Shown: one piece after another, positions 41,992 to 53,878 of the stretch
Layout: each line of letters opens with the position of its first letter
Position numbering within the stretch: position 1 is the stretch's first letter
From: Streptomyces reniochalinae
Lineage (GTDB): Bacteria > Actinomycetota > Actinomycetes > Streptomycetales > Streptomycetaceae
DNA length: 64,000 bases
NCBI RefSeq assembly: GCF_003323735.1
Contig: NZ_QOIM01000022.1
Span: forward strand, 1-64,000
Direction of reading: 5' to 3'
The notes under the pieces: model-generated
The model's database searches: none
What the model saw: the letters and a program-made list of their open reading frames with translations, nothing else
What the model was told of the DNA's origin: nothing
Position numbers and translations under genes: made by a program

Positions 41992-42801
41992 GTGAGTGCT
42001 GACCAGATGCTCGCCTTTGAGACCGACTGCCACCTTTTCAGTGGTTGCGGCTTCGAGGCTCCCGGGCTCCACTCGTTCGTCTTCGAGCCGATGTTCAGCA
42101 TCGGCGGATTCGACTTCAACAAGCCGATCCTGCTCGCCCTCGTCGGCACGCTCGCCATCGTGTGGTTCTTCTGGGCGGCCTTCGCCAAGCCGAAGATCGT
42201 CCCCGGAAAGCTCCAGATGATCGCGGAGGCCGGATACGACTTCATCCGCCGAGGCGTCGTCTACGAGACGATCGGCAAGAAGGAAGGCGAGAAGTACGTC
42301 CCCTTCGTGGTGGCGCTCTTCTTCTTCGTGTGGGTGATGAACCTGTGGGCGGTCATCCCGCTCGCCCAGTTCCCCGTCACGTCGATCTTCTCGATTCCGC
42401 TCGGTCTCGCGCTGATCGTCTACATCGTCTGGGTCGGGCTCACCTTCAAGCGGCAGGGCTGGACCGGCGCCTGGAAGAACTTCACCGGCTACGACAAGTC
42501 CCTCGGCCCGGTGCTGCCGATGGTCATGGTCATCGAGTTCTTCTCGAACCTGCTGGTGCGCCCCTTCACGCACTCCGTCCGGCTCTTCGCGAACATGTTC
42601 TCGGGCCACATGCTGGTGGCGCTGTTCACGATCGCGACCTGGTACATGCTCAACGGTATCGGGATCGCCTACTCGGCCGTCTCCTTCATCATGACCATCG
42701 TCATGATCGCGTTCGAGCTGTTCATCCAGGTCATCCAGGCGTACGTGTTCGTTCTGCTGACCTGCTCCTACATCCAGGGCGCGCTCGTCAAGGAACACTG
42801 A
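41992..42801 (+). CDS. atpB: F1Fo ATP synthase subunit a
   Basis: 269 residues from GTG 41992 with AAGGAG 6 bases upstream. Five to six membrane helices; key region RPFTHSVRLFANMFSGHMLV holds the essential Arg that works with the c-ring carboxylate, and FELFIQVIQAYVFVLLTCSY the last helix. It forms the proton half-channels. Confidence 0.95.
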   Translation: MSADQMLAFETDCHLFSGCGFEAPGLHSFVFEPMFSIGGFDFNKPILLALVGTLAIVWFFWAAFAKPKIVPGKLQMIAEAGYDFIRRGVVYETIGKKEGEKYVPFVVALFFFVWVMNLWAVIPLAQFPVTSIFSIPLGLALIVYIVWVGLTFKRQGWTGAWKNFTGYDKSLGPVLPMVMVIEFFSNLLVRPFTHSVRLFANMFSGHMLVALFTIATWYMLNGIGIAYSAVSFIMTIVMIAFELFIQVIQAYVFVLLTCSYIQGALVKEH

Positions 42802-43134
<333 letters not shown>

Positions 43135-43176
43135 CGGCCGAGCGAACGAACCCTTTTTCCGACGGAAGGCACTGAC

Positions 43177-43746
43177 GTGAACGCCCTGGTACCCATGGCG
43201 GAGACCGAGGTTCCGCAGAACCCGCTCATCCCGCCGATTCCAGAGTTCGTCATCGGCCTGATCGCATTCGCCATCGTCTTCTTCTTCCTGTGGAAGAAGC
43301 TCCTTCCGAGCATCAACAAGGTGCTGGAAGAGCGTCGTGAAGCCATTGAGGGCGGCATCGAGAAGGCCGAGGCGGCTCAGCAGGAGGCTGCCGACGTACT
43401 CCAGCAGTACAAGGACCAGCTCTCCGAGGCCCGCCACGAGGCCGCCCGACTGCGTGCCGAGGCACAGGAGCAGGGCGCGGCGCTCATCGCCGAGATGCGC
43501 GCCGAGGGCCAGCGGCAGCGTGAGGAGATCATCGCAGCCGGTCACTCCCAGATCGACGCCGATCGCAAGCAGGCCGCGGCCACGCTCCGCCAGGACGTGG
43601 GCAAGCTCGCCACCGACCTGGCAGGCAAGCTCGTCGGCGAGTCCCTGGAGGACCACGCCCGGCAGAGCCGCGTGATCGACCGCTTCCTCGACGGCCTCGA
43701 AGAGACCGCCGAGACGGAGGCGAATGCCAACGGAGCCGCCCGATGA
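43177..43746 (+). CDS. atpF: F1Fo ATP synthase subunit b
   Basis: 189 residues from GTG 43177 (GGAAGG upstream). One N-terminal helix (PEFVIGLIAFAIVFFFLWKK) and a long charged coiled coil (LEERREAIEGGIEKAEAAQQ; RLRAEAQEQGAALIAEMRAE). It is the peripheral stalk that holds F1 to Fo. Confidence 0.94.
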   Translation: MNALVPMAETEVPQNPLIPPIPEFVIGLIAFAIVFFFLWKKLLPSINKVLEERREAIEGGIEKAEAAQQEAADVLQQYKDQLSEARHEAARLRAEAQEQGAALIAEMRAEGQRQREEIIAAGHSQIDADRKQAAATLRQDVGKLATDLAGKLVGESLEDHARQSRVIDRFLDGLEETAETEANANGAAR

Positions 43747-43804
43747 ACGCCGGAACGGCGACGAGTCGAGCGAGCGCCGGCGAGCGAGTCGAGGAGCGTG
43801 ACCG

Positions 43805-44620
43805 ATGAACGGAGCGAGCCGTGAGGCGCTTGCCGCCGCACGCGAGAGCCTGACCGCGCTGACCGACTCCACATCGGCCGACGCCGCGGCCCTCGCCGAC
43901 GAGCTCGCCGCCGTCACCGCGCTGCTGGAGCGCGAGGTCTCGCTGCGCCGGGTCCTCACCGACCCGGCGCAGGACGGGGAGGCCAAGGCGTCGCTGGCCC
44001 ACCGCGTGCTGGGCGGCCAGGTCAGCGGCCCGGCGCTCGACGTGATCTCCGGCATGGTCCGCTCCCGGTGGTCCACCCCGCGCGACCTGGTCGACGCGGT
44101 CGAGGAGCTGGCCGACCTGGCCGATCTGGTGGCGGCGGAGCGCGACGGCTCGCTTGACGACGTCGAGGACGAGCTGTTCCGCTTCGCCAGGACGGCGGCC
44201 TCCTCGCCCGACCTGCGCTCGGCCCTGACCAGCCGGACAGCGGCTCCGGCGGCCAAGAGTGCCCTGGTCAACACGCTGCTCGCCGGCCGGGTGCGCCCGG
44301 CCACCGAGCGGCTGGTGACCCGCCTGGTGATCCAGCCGCGGGGACGTAGCCTGGAGGCGGGGCTGGAAGCCCTGTCCAAGCTGGCAGCCGAGCGTCGCAA
44401 CCGTTCGGTCGCCGTGGTGACGTCCGCGGTGCCGCTCAGCGACGAGCAGAAGCGGCGTCTGGGCGCGTCGCTGGCCAAGCTGTACGGCCGCCAGGTCCAC
44501 CTCAACCTGGACGTGGACCCCGAGATCCTCGGCGGGATCAGGGTCCAGGTGGGCGACGAGGTGATCAACGGCTCGGTCGCCGACCGGCTGGAGCGGGCGC
44601 AGCGGCGGATGGCGGGCTGA
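43805..44620 (+). CDS. atpH: F1Fo ATP synthase subunit delta
   Basis: 271 residues, the longer form usual in actinobacteria. NGASREALAAARESLTALTD near the start; the C-terminal RRLGASLAKLYGRQVHLNLD, VDPEILGGIRVQVGDEVING is the family signature. It joins the stalk to the top of F1. The 58-bp gap from atpF holds repeated CGAGCGAG-type sequence. Confidence 0.94.
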   Translation: MNGASREALAAARESLTALTDSTSADAAALADELAAVTALLEREVSLRRVLTDPAQDGEAKASLAHRVLGGQVSGPALDVISGMVRSRWSTPRDLVDAVEELADLADLVAAERDGSLDDVEDELFRFARTAASSPDLRSALTSRTAAPAAKSALVNTLLAGRVRPATERLVTRLVIQPRGRSLEAGLEALSKLAAERRNRSVAVVTSAVPLSDEQKRRLGASLAKLYGRQVHLNLDVDPEILGGIRVQVGDEVINGSVADRLERAQRRMAG

Positions 44621-44786
44621 AGGGCACACCCGAGCCCCGAGGTCGCGGCAGGACCCGGCGCGTGCGCGCCAACCAACTCAACAAGCATGAACGCGGCCCG
44701 AGTTGGGCCGTACATGGGAGCCGGGGGAGACGCCCCCCGGTGCCCGCAGCAACTTACGGGCCCAACAAGGAGAGCAGGGAACCCAG

Positions 44787-46358
44787 ATGGCGGAGCTCAC
44801 GATCCGGCCGGATGAGATCCGGGACGCGCTGGAGAACTTTGTCCAGTCGTACACGCCGGACGCGGCCTCGCGGGAAGAGGTCGGTACGGTCAGCGCTGCC
44901 AGCGATGGCATCGCGAAGGTCGAGGGGCTGCCCTCGGCCATGGCGAACGAGCTGCTGAAGTTCGAGGACGGCACCCTCGGCCTCGCCCTCAACCTCGAGG
45001 AGCGGGAGATCGGTGCGGTCGTCCTCGGTGAGTTCAGCGGCATCGAGGAGGGCCAGTCGGTGCAGCGCACCGGCGAGGTCCTGTCGGTCCCGGTCGGCGA
45101 CGGCTACCTCGGCCGTGTCGTCGACCCGCTGGGTGCCCCGATCGACGGTCTCGGTGAGATCGAGCCCGAGGCCCGCCGTGCCCTGGAGCTCCAGGCGCCC
45201 ACGGTCATGGACCGCAAGTCCGTGCACGAGCCGATGGCGACCGGCTACAAGGCCGTCGACACCATGACCCCGATCGGCCGCGGCCAGCGCCAGCTGGTCA
45301 TCGGCGACCGCCAGACCGGCAAGACCGCGCTGTGCGTCGACACGATCATCAACCAGCGCGACAACTGGCGCTCCGGCGACCCGGACAAGCAGGTCCGCTG
45401 CATCTACGTCGCCGTCGGCCAGAAGGGCTCCACCATCGCGTCCGTGCGCGGCGCGCTGGAGGAGGCCGGTGCGCTGGAGTACACGACGATCGTCGCGGCC
45501 CCCGCGTCGGACCCGGCCGGCTTCAAGTACATCGCCCCCTACACCGGCTCGGCCATCGGCCAGCACTGGATGTACCAGGGCAAGCACGTGCTGGTCGTCT
45601 TCGACGACCTGTCCAAGCAGGCCGACGCCTACCGCGCCGTCTCCCTGCTGCTGCGCCGCCCGCCGGGCCGTGAGGCCTACCCGGGTGACGTGTTCTACCT
45701 GCACTCCCGGCTGCTGGAGCGCTGCGCGAAGCTCTCCGACGACATGGGCAAGGGCTCGATGACGGGTCTCCCGATCGTCGAGACCAAGGCGAACGACGTC
45801 TCGGCGTTCATTCCGACCAACGTCATCTCCATCACCGACGGACAGTGCTTCTTGGAGTCCGACCTGTTCAACGCGGGCCAGCGCCCTGCACTGAACGTCG
45901 GTATCTCCGTCTCCCGCGTCGGTGGCTCCGCGCAGCACAAGGCGGTCCGGCAGATCACCGGGTCGCTCCGGGTGAACCTGGCGCAGTACCGCGAACTGGA
46001 GGCGTTCGCCGCCTTCGGTTCCGACCTGGACGACGCCTCGAAGTCCGCGCTGGAGCGCGGTAAGCGCATGACCGAGCTGCTCAAGCAGCCGCAGTACGCG
46101 CCGTTCTCCACCGAGGACCAGGTCGTCTCCATCTGGTCCGGCACCAACGGCAAGATGGACGACGTGCCGGTCGAGGACATCCGCCGGTTCGAGCGCGAGC
46201 TGCTGGACTACATGCACCGCGAGGAGTCGGGCCTGCTGACCAGCATCCGCGAGGGTGCCAAGATGTCGGACGACACCATCCAGACGCTCGGCGACGCGGT
46301 CGACAAGTTCAAGACCCAGTTCGAGACCTCGGACGGCAAGCTGCTGGGCGAGGGCTGA
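44787..46358 (+). CDS. atpA: F1Fo ATP synthase subunit alpha
   Basis: 523 residues from ATG 44787. [20 protein letters not shown] at the start; P-loop [20 protein letters not shown] (about 170-180); [20 protein letters not shown] signature near 375-400. It binds ATP at the non-catalytic sites of F1. A longer open frame upstream of 44787 is not coding. Confidence 0.96.
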   Translation: MAELTIRPDEIRDALENFVQSYTPDAASREEVGTVSAASDGIAKVEGLPSAMANELLKFEDGTLGLALNLEEREIGAVVLGEFSGIEEGQSVQRTGEVLSVPVGDGYLGRVVDPLGAPIDGLGEIEPEARRALELQAPTVMDRKSVHEPMATGYKAVDTMTPIGRGQRQLVIGDRQTGKTALCVDTIINQRDNWRSGDPDKQVRCIYVAVGQKGSTIASVRGALEEAGALEYTTIVAAPASDPAGFKYIAPYTGSAIGQHWMYQGKHVLVVFDDLSKQADAYRAVSLLLRRPPGREAYPGDVFYLHSRLLERCAKLSDDMGKGSMTGLPIVETKANDVSAFIPTNVISITDGQCFLESDLFNAGQRPALNVGISVSRVGGSAQHKAVRQITGSLRVNLAQYRELEAFAAFGSDLDDASKSALERGKRMTELLKQPQYAPFSTEDQVVSIWSGTNGKMDDVPVEDIRRFERELLDYMHREESGLLTSIREGAKMSDDTIQTLGDAVDKFKTQFETSDGKLLGEG

Positions 46359-46360
46359 GC

Positions 46361-48726
<2,366 letters not shown>

Positions 48727-48733
48727 CGCTCCT

Positions 48734-48772
48734 CTCTCCCGTCCGGTGGCCTCCACGCTCCGGGCGGGAGAG
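48734..48772 (+). terminator. Hairpin between atpD and atpC
   Basis: A 13-bp stem CTCTCCCGTCCGG (48734-48746) with CCGGGCGGGAGAG (48760-48772), one G-U pair, then TTTCGG. It begins 8 bp after the atpD stop and 139 bp before the atpC start, inside the operon. It could lower atpC expression or protect the upstream mRNA. Confidence 0.7.
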
Positions 48773-48910
48773 GTTTCGGCGCTCCTGCGTGCTTCCGCGC
48801 GCGGTCGTACGCACATGTGCGCCGGTCGTGCTCCGCGGCGGGGCGGGTGCGCGTACCCGTCCCCGCACCGCACCCCTTATCCTTTCCCCATCCCAAGCTG
48901 AGGAGCCACA

Positions 48911-49294
48911 GTGGCTGAGCTGCACGTCGAGTTGGTCGCCGCCGACCGCAAGGTCTGGTCCGGCGAGGCCAGCCTGGTCGTCGCGCGCACCTCCTCGGGT
49001 GATATCGGTGTCATGCCCGGCCACCAGCCGCTGCTCGGCGTGCTGGAGTCCGGCCCTGTCACCATCCGCACGAGTGGTGAGAGCGGCAGCGGCACCGTCG
49101 TCGCCGCCGTGCACGGCGGATTCATCTCCTTCGCCGACGATCAGCTCTCCCTGCTCGCAGAGGTCGCGGAGCTGACCGACGAGATCGATGTCGAGCGGGC
49201 GGAGCGCGCGTTGGAGGAGGCCAAGTCCGAGGCCGACGAGGGCGCCGAGCGGCGTGCCGACGTTCGGCTGCGAGCGGTGACCGCCGCTCGCTGA
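48911..49294 (+). CDS. atpC: F1Fo ATP synthase subunit epsilon
   Basis: 127 residues from GTG 48911 (AGGAG upstream). ELHVELVAADRKVWSGEASL, VVARTSSGDIGVMPGHQPLL, HGGFISFADDQLSLLAEVAE and helical end VERAERALEEAKSEADEG. It is the rotor/inhibitor subunit. Confidence 0.94.
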   Translation: MAELHVELVAADRKVWSGEASLVVARTSSGDIGVMPGHQPLLGVLESGPVTIRTSGESGSGTVVAAVHGGFISFADDQLSLLAEVAELTDEIDVERAERALEEAKSEADEGAERRADVRLRAVTAAR

Positions 49295-49441
49295 CGTACG
49301 CCGCCCCGCAGCGGCGCGTGCAGGACGACACTCAGCCGCGGGTGGTCCCGGAATCTCTCCCGGGGCCGTCCGCGGCTGAAGCCATACAGAAGCGTTTGAG
49401 AGACTTGCCCGCGGCAGGTCCCGGAGACAGCGAGGAGGTCG

Positions 49442-49906
49442 ATGAAGATGGTCCTCGCTCTGCTGCTGTGCGGCGTGGTCGTTCTGCTGGTGATCGCGGG
49501 GCTTTTCGCCTTCGGGGTACGCAGGCGGCTGATCCAGCGGTCCGGCGGAACGTTCGACTGCAACCTGCGGTGGGCGGTATCCGAGGAGGAGGCCGCCGAG
49601 CCGAAGGGAAAAGGCTGGGCGTACGGCATCGCCCGCTACAACGGCGACCGCATCGAGTGGTTCCGCGTCTTCTCCTACGCCCTCAGGCCCCGCCACCATC
49701 TGGTGCGCGGGGCCATCGACGTTCTGGAGCGCCGTTCGCCGCTGGGCGACGAGGAGCAGGCGCTGCTGTCCGACTCCGTCGTGCTGGCGTGCGCGGTGGG
49801 GCCGGACCGGGTGCGGGTCGAGCTGGCGCTCAGCGAGGACGCGCTGACGGGTTTCCTCGCCTGGCTGGAGGCCGCCCCTCCGGGGCAGCGCGTCAACGTG
49901 GCCTGA
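49442..49906 (+). CDS. DUF2550 membrane-anchored protein
   Basis: 154 residues from ATG 49442 (GAGGAGGTCG upstream). One N-terminal helix (VLALLLCGVVVLLVIAGLFA), then basic RRRLIQRSGGTFDCNLRW, KGWAYGIARYNGDRIEWFRV, VLACAVGPDRVRVELALSED. It matches the DUF2550 family that follows atpC in actinobacteria; the soluble part probably faces the cytoplasm. Function unknown. Confidence 0.85.
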   Translation: MKMVLALLLCGVVVLLVIAGLFAFGVRRRLIQRSGGTFDCNLRWAVSEEEAAEPKGKGWAYGIARYNGDRIEWFRVFSYALRPRHHLVRGAIDVLERRSPLGDEEQALLSDSVVLACAVGPDRVRVELALSEDALTGFLAWLEAAPPGQRVNVA

Positions 49907-49962
49907 GCCGAGGTCCTCAGGCGGGGCGGGCAGGGGGTAAACGTCTCGCCCGGGCGGGGCGC

Positions 49963-50883
49963 TCAGCCGAGCAGCGCCGCGATCGTGAAGAGCACGGGTA
50001 CCGCCAGCACGGTCGAGATCAGGATGGACTCGCGGGCCAGCCGTGTGGCGACCCCGTAGCGGCTCGCGTAGGCGAACAGGTTCTGCGCGGAGGGCAGCGC
50101 GGCCGTCACGACGACGGTGAACAGCGCCCGCCCCGCCAGGCCGAAGACGAAGGCGCCCAGGGCCCACGCGACGAGCGGCTGGCCGAGCGACTTGAGCAGC
50201 ACCGACAGCACCAGCGGCCCGCGGTCGCCGTCCCGCCCCGGCAGGGCGCTGCCGTACAGCGAGATGCCGAAGGCCAGCAGCACGGCGGGCACGGACATCG
50301 CGCCGATGAGGTGGAAGGGCTCCATGACCGGCTCCGGTACCCGCCACCCGGTGGCGGCGACGGTGACCCCGGCGAGCGAGCCGATGACGATGGGGTTGCG
50401 CAGGGGGCTGGTGAGGCGCCGCGGCAGGCTGTCGCCGCCGCCCGAGGTGGTGACGTCGAGGACGGTGAGTCCGACGGGTGTCATCACCAGCAGTTGGAAG
50501 AGCAGCACGGGGGCGACCAGTGAGGCGTCTCCCAGCACGTAGGCGGCGACGGGGATGCCGAGGTTGCCCGCGTTGACGTATCCGGAGCACAGCGCTCCGA
50601 CCGTCGTCGGCGCGGCGGGCCAGCGGCGCGCCGCGCCGACGAGGGCGTAGCCGCCGGCCATGGCCATGGCGGAGAGCGCGGTGATGGCGAGGGGTGCGGA
50701 GGCGAGGACCGTCAGGTCGGCCTGCGAGAGGGTCTCGAACATCAGCGCCGGGCTGGCGACGTGGAAGGCGAGCTTGGTGAGGACCTCGCGGCCGCCGTCC
50801 CCGAGGAGGGAGAAGCGGCCCAGGACGTAGCCGGTGCCGATGACGGCGGCGATGACGGCGAAGCCGGTGAGCACGCCCGACAC
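49963..50883 (-). CDS. AEC (auxin efflux carrier)-family transporter
   Basis: 306 residues from GTG 50883 (GGGGGAGGTCC upstream). Ten or so helices in two halves: VLTGFAVIAAVIGTGYVLGR, KLAFHVASPALMFETLSQAD, GYVNAGNLGIPVAAYVLGDA (family Asn-Gly region), LLFQLLVMTPVGLTVLDVTT, ALPSAQNLFAYASRYGVATR. These carriers export organic anions or similar solutes. It converges on the DUF2550 gene. Confidence 0.88.
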   Translation of the reverse strand: MSGVLTGFAVIAAVIGTGYVLGRFSLLGDGGREVLTKLAFHVASPALMFETLSQADLTVLASAPLAITALSAMAMAGGYALVGAARRWPAAPTTVGALCSGYVNAGNLGIPVAAYVLGDASLVAPVLLFQLLVMTPVGLTVLDVTTSGGGDSLPRRLTSPLRNPIVIGSLAGVTVAATGWRVPEPVMEPFHLIGAMSVPAVLLAFGISLYGSALPGRDGDRGPLVLSVLLKSLGQPLVAWALGAFVFGLAGRALFTVVVTAALPSAQNLFAYASRYGVATRLARESILISTVLAVPVLFTIAALLG

Positions 50884-50976
50884 GGCGGACCTCCCCCTGT
50901 GCGCGGATCGGACTCGCTCAATTGTCCGGATGTCCTCTTAGGGGCCGACGGCGGGGCCCCGCCGTCGGCAGGACGC

Positions 50977-51732
50977 TCACGGGGCGGTGATCCCCACCTC
51001 CTGGGCGAGGACCGCTGCCTGGGTCCTGCTGCGCAGCTCCAGCTTGGCCAGCAGCCTGCTGACGTGGGTCTTGACGGTGGCCTCCGCCATGGTCAGGCGG
51101 TCGGCGATCTCGACGTTGGAGAGGCCCTCGCCGAGGCAGCCGAGGACCTCGCGCTCGCGGCGGGTCAGTCCGCTCAGACCGGGCGGAGGCTCCGGAGTGC
51201 TGCGTGCTCCCCGCGCTGGACCGCCGCCGGCGAACTCCGCGATCAGCCTGCGGGTCACGGCGGGGGCGATCATGCCGTCGCCGCGGGCGACGGTGCGGAC
51301 GGCCTCGACGAGCGCGGCGGCCTCGCTGTCCTTGAGCAGGAATCCGGCGGCGCCCGCGCGCAGCGCCCCGAAGACGTAGCTGTCGTGGTCGAAGGTGGTC
51401 AGCACCAGCACGTCCCCGGCCCCGGCCTCGACGATGCGGCGGGTGGCGCTCACGCCGTCGAGCCGGGGCATCTGGATGTCCATCAGCACGACGTCGGGCT
51501 CCAGCGTCTGCGCGATCCTCACCGCCTCCTCGCCGTCGCCCGCCTCACCGACGACGTCGATGCCGGGGGCGTGCCGGAGGATGAGGACGATCCCGGCACG
51601 TACGGCCTGCTGGTCCTCGGCGACGAGGACACGGATGGGAGCGCCGTCGCCCGCCGCCTGCCGCGGCCGGTTACCGTCGTGCTCCGCCGGTGCGGACCTG
51701 TCCGCCCCGCTCCCGGTGCCGGGCTCTGTCAT
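50977..51732 (-). CDS. NarL/LuxR-type response regulator
   Basis: 251 residues from ATG 51732. Receiver RVLVAEDQQAVRAGIVLILR, VVLMDIQMPRLDGVSATRRI (acceptor Asp), VLVLTTFDHDSYVFGALRAG, GFLLKDSEAAALVEAVRTVA; output HTH LTRREREVLGCLGEGLSNVE, IADRLTMAEATVKTHVSRLL. The start codon overlaps the stop of the kinase gene (TGATG-type), so it follows the kinase in one transcript. A 30-residue extra N-terminus is disordered. Confidence 0.93.
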   Translation of the reverse strand: MTEPGTGSGADRSAPAEHDGNRPRQAAGDGAPIRVLVAEDQQAVRAGIVLILRHAPGIDVVGEAGDGEEAVRIAQTLEPDVVLMDIQMPRLDGVSATRRIVEAGAGDVLVLTTFDHDSYVFGALRAGAAGFLLKDSEAAALVEAVRTVARGDGMIAPAVTRRLIAEFAGGGPARGARSTPEPPPGLSGLTRREREVLGCLGEGLSNVEIADRLTMAEATVKTHVSRLLAKLELRSRTQAAVLAQEVGITAP

Positions 51733-53069
51733 TCTTCCGTCTCCCTGCGCTCGTTGCGGCGGTTCCCGCGGGCGCTTCCCGGTGCGCGGTCCGTCTCCTC
51801 CTGTGCGGGCAGCACGGCGTGGACGTTCCAGACGTGCCGGCCCCCGGGCGCTGTGGAAGGGCCCGCGGTCAGGGTGCCGTTCAATAGCTCGACGCGCTCC
51901 CGCATACCGGTCAGGCCGGCCCCGGCGCCCGGGGCACGCGGGGGGCCGCCGGGCTCCTCCCGGTCCGCCAGCGGGCTGGTGACGCGCAGACACAGCCCGG
52001 CGCCGGCGCCGGCGCCGGGGCCGTCACCGTGGTGCGGTGCGACGGCGACGGTGACCTCGCCGGGGGCGGCGTGCTTGAGCGCGTTGGTGACCGCCTCCTG
52101 GACGACCCGGTAGGCGGCCAGCTCGACCGGTGTCGGCAGCGGTGGATCACCCGGTGCGCGCCGGTCGGTGAGGACGAAGGTGCGGCCGTCGCCCGCCATC
52201 GCGCGGGCCCGCTCCAGCAGGGCGTCGAGACCGTCGAGCGAGGGCGTCGCGGTGGGCTCGTCGGCCCCGGTCGCGCTGCGCAGCAGCCCGATGAGGCGGC
52301 GCATCTCCGCCAGGCCCTGCACACTGTTCTCGCGGATGACGCCCAGCGCCTCGCGGTTGGCGTCCTGGCTGCCGGAGCCGCTCTCGCCGGCGGCGAGGGA
52401 GAGCGCGGCCGTGGAGTGGATGGCGATGGCCGACAGGTGGTTGGCGACGACGTCGTGGAGTTCGCGTGCCATGCGCGTGCGTTCGGCGTCGATGGCCTGC
52501 TTGCGGTCCAGTTCGGCGAGCAGCGCGGTCTGCTCGGCCCGCTGCCGCTCGGCTGCCGCCTTGTCCCGGTGGTTGCGGATCATCTCGCCCGAGGTGGTGG
52601 GCACCAGCAGGACACCCGCGCAGGCGGCGACGAGCAGCAGCATCTCCGCGCGGTGGAAGGCGAGCAGCAGCGAGCCGGAGAAGAGCACGGTGACGGCCAC
52701 CGAGCCGCGCAGCACCGCGCGCGAGAAGCGCGCCGATCCGTAGAGGACCCCGGCGTAGAGCAGGTCCGTGAACAGCACGAGGGTGGCCAGCAGCGAGCCC
52801 GTCAGCAGGTCGGCCACCTGCGCCAGGAGCCCGATGAGCAGCGCGTAGGGCTGCGCGGTACGGCGCACCAGCGCGGCCAGGCACATCACGGCGAGCGGCA
52901 CCAGCACCAGCCAGCGGGGGCCGCGCGCCACGATCGGGTCACTGGCCAGATCGAACGCCCACAGCAACAGGCCGCCGACGGCACCGGAGAGCGTGATGAG
53001 CACGTCGTCGCGGTGGGGACGCCAGGAGCGCGGCGCGCGGGTCGGCGCGGTGGCAGCGGCGGTGGTCAT
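51729..53069 (-). CDS. Sensor histidine kinase (HisKA_3 type)
   Basis: 446 residues from ATG 53069. Five to six N-terminal membrane helices (to about 150), then HisKA_3 box ERTRMARELHDVVANHLSAI (phospho-His in ELHDVV), QGLAEMRRLIGLLRSA, and HATPase VVQEAVTNALKHAAPGEVTV, GAGAGLTGMRERVELLNGTL. It partners the NarL-type regulator encoded just after it. The signal is unknown; no extracellular domain is seen, so it may sense membrane state. A perfect dyad lies upstream. Confidence 0.92.
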   Translation of the reverse strand: MTTAAATAPTRAPRSWRPHRDDVLITLSGAVGGLLLWAFDLASDPIVARGPRWLVLVPLAVMCLAALVRRTAQPYALLIGLLAQVADLLTGSLLATLVLFTDLLYAGVLYGSARFSRAVLRGSVAVTVLFSGSLLLAFHRAEMLLLVAACAGVLLVPTTSGEMIRNHRDKAAAERQRAEQTALLAELDRKQAIDAERTRMARELHDVVANHLSAIAIHSTAALSLAAGESGSGSQDANREALGVIRENSVQGLAEMRRLIGLLRSATGADEPTATPSLDGLDALLERARAMAGDGRTFVLTDRRAPGDPPLPTPVELAAYRVVQEAVTNALKHAAPGEVTVAVAPHHGDGPGAGAGAGLCLRVTSPLADREEPGGPPRAPGAGAGLTGMRERVELLNGTLTAGPSTAPGGRHVWNVHAVLPAQEETDRAPGSARGNRRNERRETEE

Positions 53070-53134
53070 GGCCCCATTGTCCCGTGACCGCCCCGTGCCA
53101 GGGCCTCCTCCGCCGGGCCGAGCGCCGGCCGGGT

Positions 53135-53160
53135 GCGACTGCATCTTTCGATGCAGTCGC
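53135..53160. promoter_or_regulatory. Perfect 11-bp dyad between the two-component genes and a membrane protein
   Basis: GCGACTGCATC (53135-53145), loop TTTC, GATGCAGTCGC (53150-53160). It lies in the 194-bp divergent gap, 66 bp from the kinase start and 103 bp from the other. It is a candidate binding site for the response regulator. Confidence 0.6.
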
Positions 53161-53263
53161 GCACCAGCCGGAATCGTCACGCCCGACGACGCCGCGCCGT
53201 CGCCGCGTGGGCCACCGTGGTGTGGCACGTCCGCGCCGTGACAGCCGCCTGGAGGACCCCGCC

Positions 53264-53824
53264 ATGATCGTGACGCTGATCGTCGTCAGCGAAGTCGGCT
53301 TCTGGGTGCTGCTGGCAGCCGGCCTCGCGCTGCGCTACCTGGCCAGGATGGAGAAGACGAGCGCCGCGGTGCTGCTGTGCGAGCCGCTGCTGGAGGTCGT
53401 GCTGCTGGTCGTCACCGCGATCGACCTGAAGAACGGCGCAGAGCCCGACTGGAAGCACGGGCTGGCCGCGGTCTACATCGGCTTCACCGCGACCCACGGT
53501 CACTACGTGGTGAAGTGGGCCGACGGCCATGCCGCGTACCGGCTCGGCCGGGGTCCGCGCCCGGTGGGGCCGCCCCGGTACGGGATGCCGCGGGCCGTGC
53601 ACGAGTGGAAGATGGCCGCGCGCGGTGTCGGTGCTGCGGCCCTCGCCGCGGCCCTTCTCCAGCTGGCCGTCTGGTACGTCGGTGAGGGGGAGCAGGCCGG
53701 GCCGCTGCACGCGTGGCAGGCCCGCATGGGGCTGGTGGCGGGGATCAGCCTGGTCATCGGTGCGAGCTACACGGTGTGGCCCAAGCGGGCTCCCGAGGGC
53801 TTCACGGACGGCGCGTCACGCTGA
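53264..53824 (+). CDS. Membrane protein of unknown function
   Basis: 186 residues from ATG 53264 (GGAGG 8 bases upstream). Four or five hydrophobic segments: VTLIVVSEVGFWVLLAAGLA, LCEPLLEVVLLVVTAIDL, AAVYIGFTATHGHYVVKWAD, GAAALAAALLQLAVWYVGEG, MGLVAGISLVIGASYTVW. A loop holds His and Arg residues (GHAAYRLGRGPRP). It is divergent from the kinase-regulator pair and could be its target. Confidence 0.8.
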   Translation: MIVTLIVVSEVGFWVLLAAGLALRYLARMEKTSAAVLLCEPLLEVVLLVVTAIDLKNGAEPDWKHGLAAVYIGFTATHGHYVVKWADGHAAYRLGRGPRPVGPPRYGMPRAVHEWKMAARGVGAAALAAALLQLAVWYVGEGEQAGPLHAWQARMGLVAGISLVIGASYTVWPKRAPEGFTDGASR

Positions 53825-53878
53825 GGCCATGGGACCCGCCGCCGCGTCCACGGGCGCGGCGGCGGGCCTCTGGTGTGT

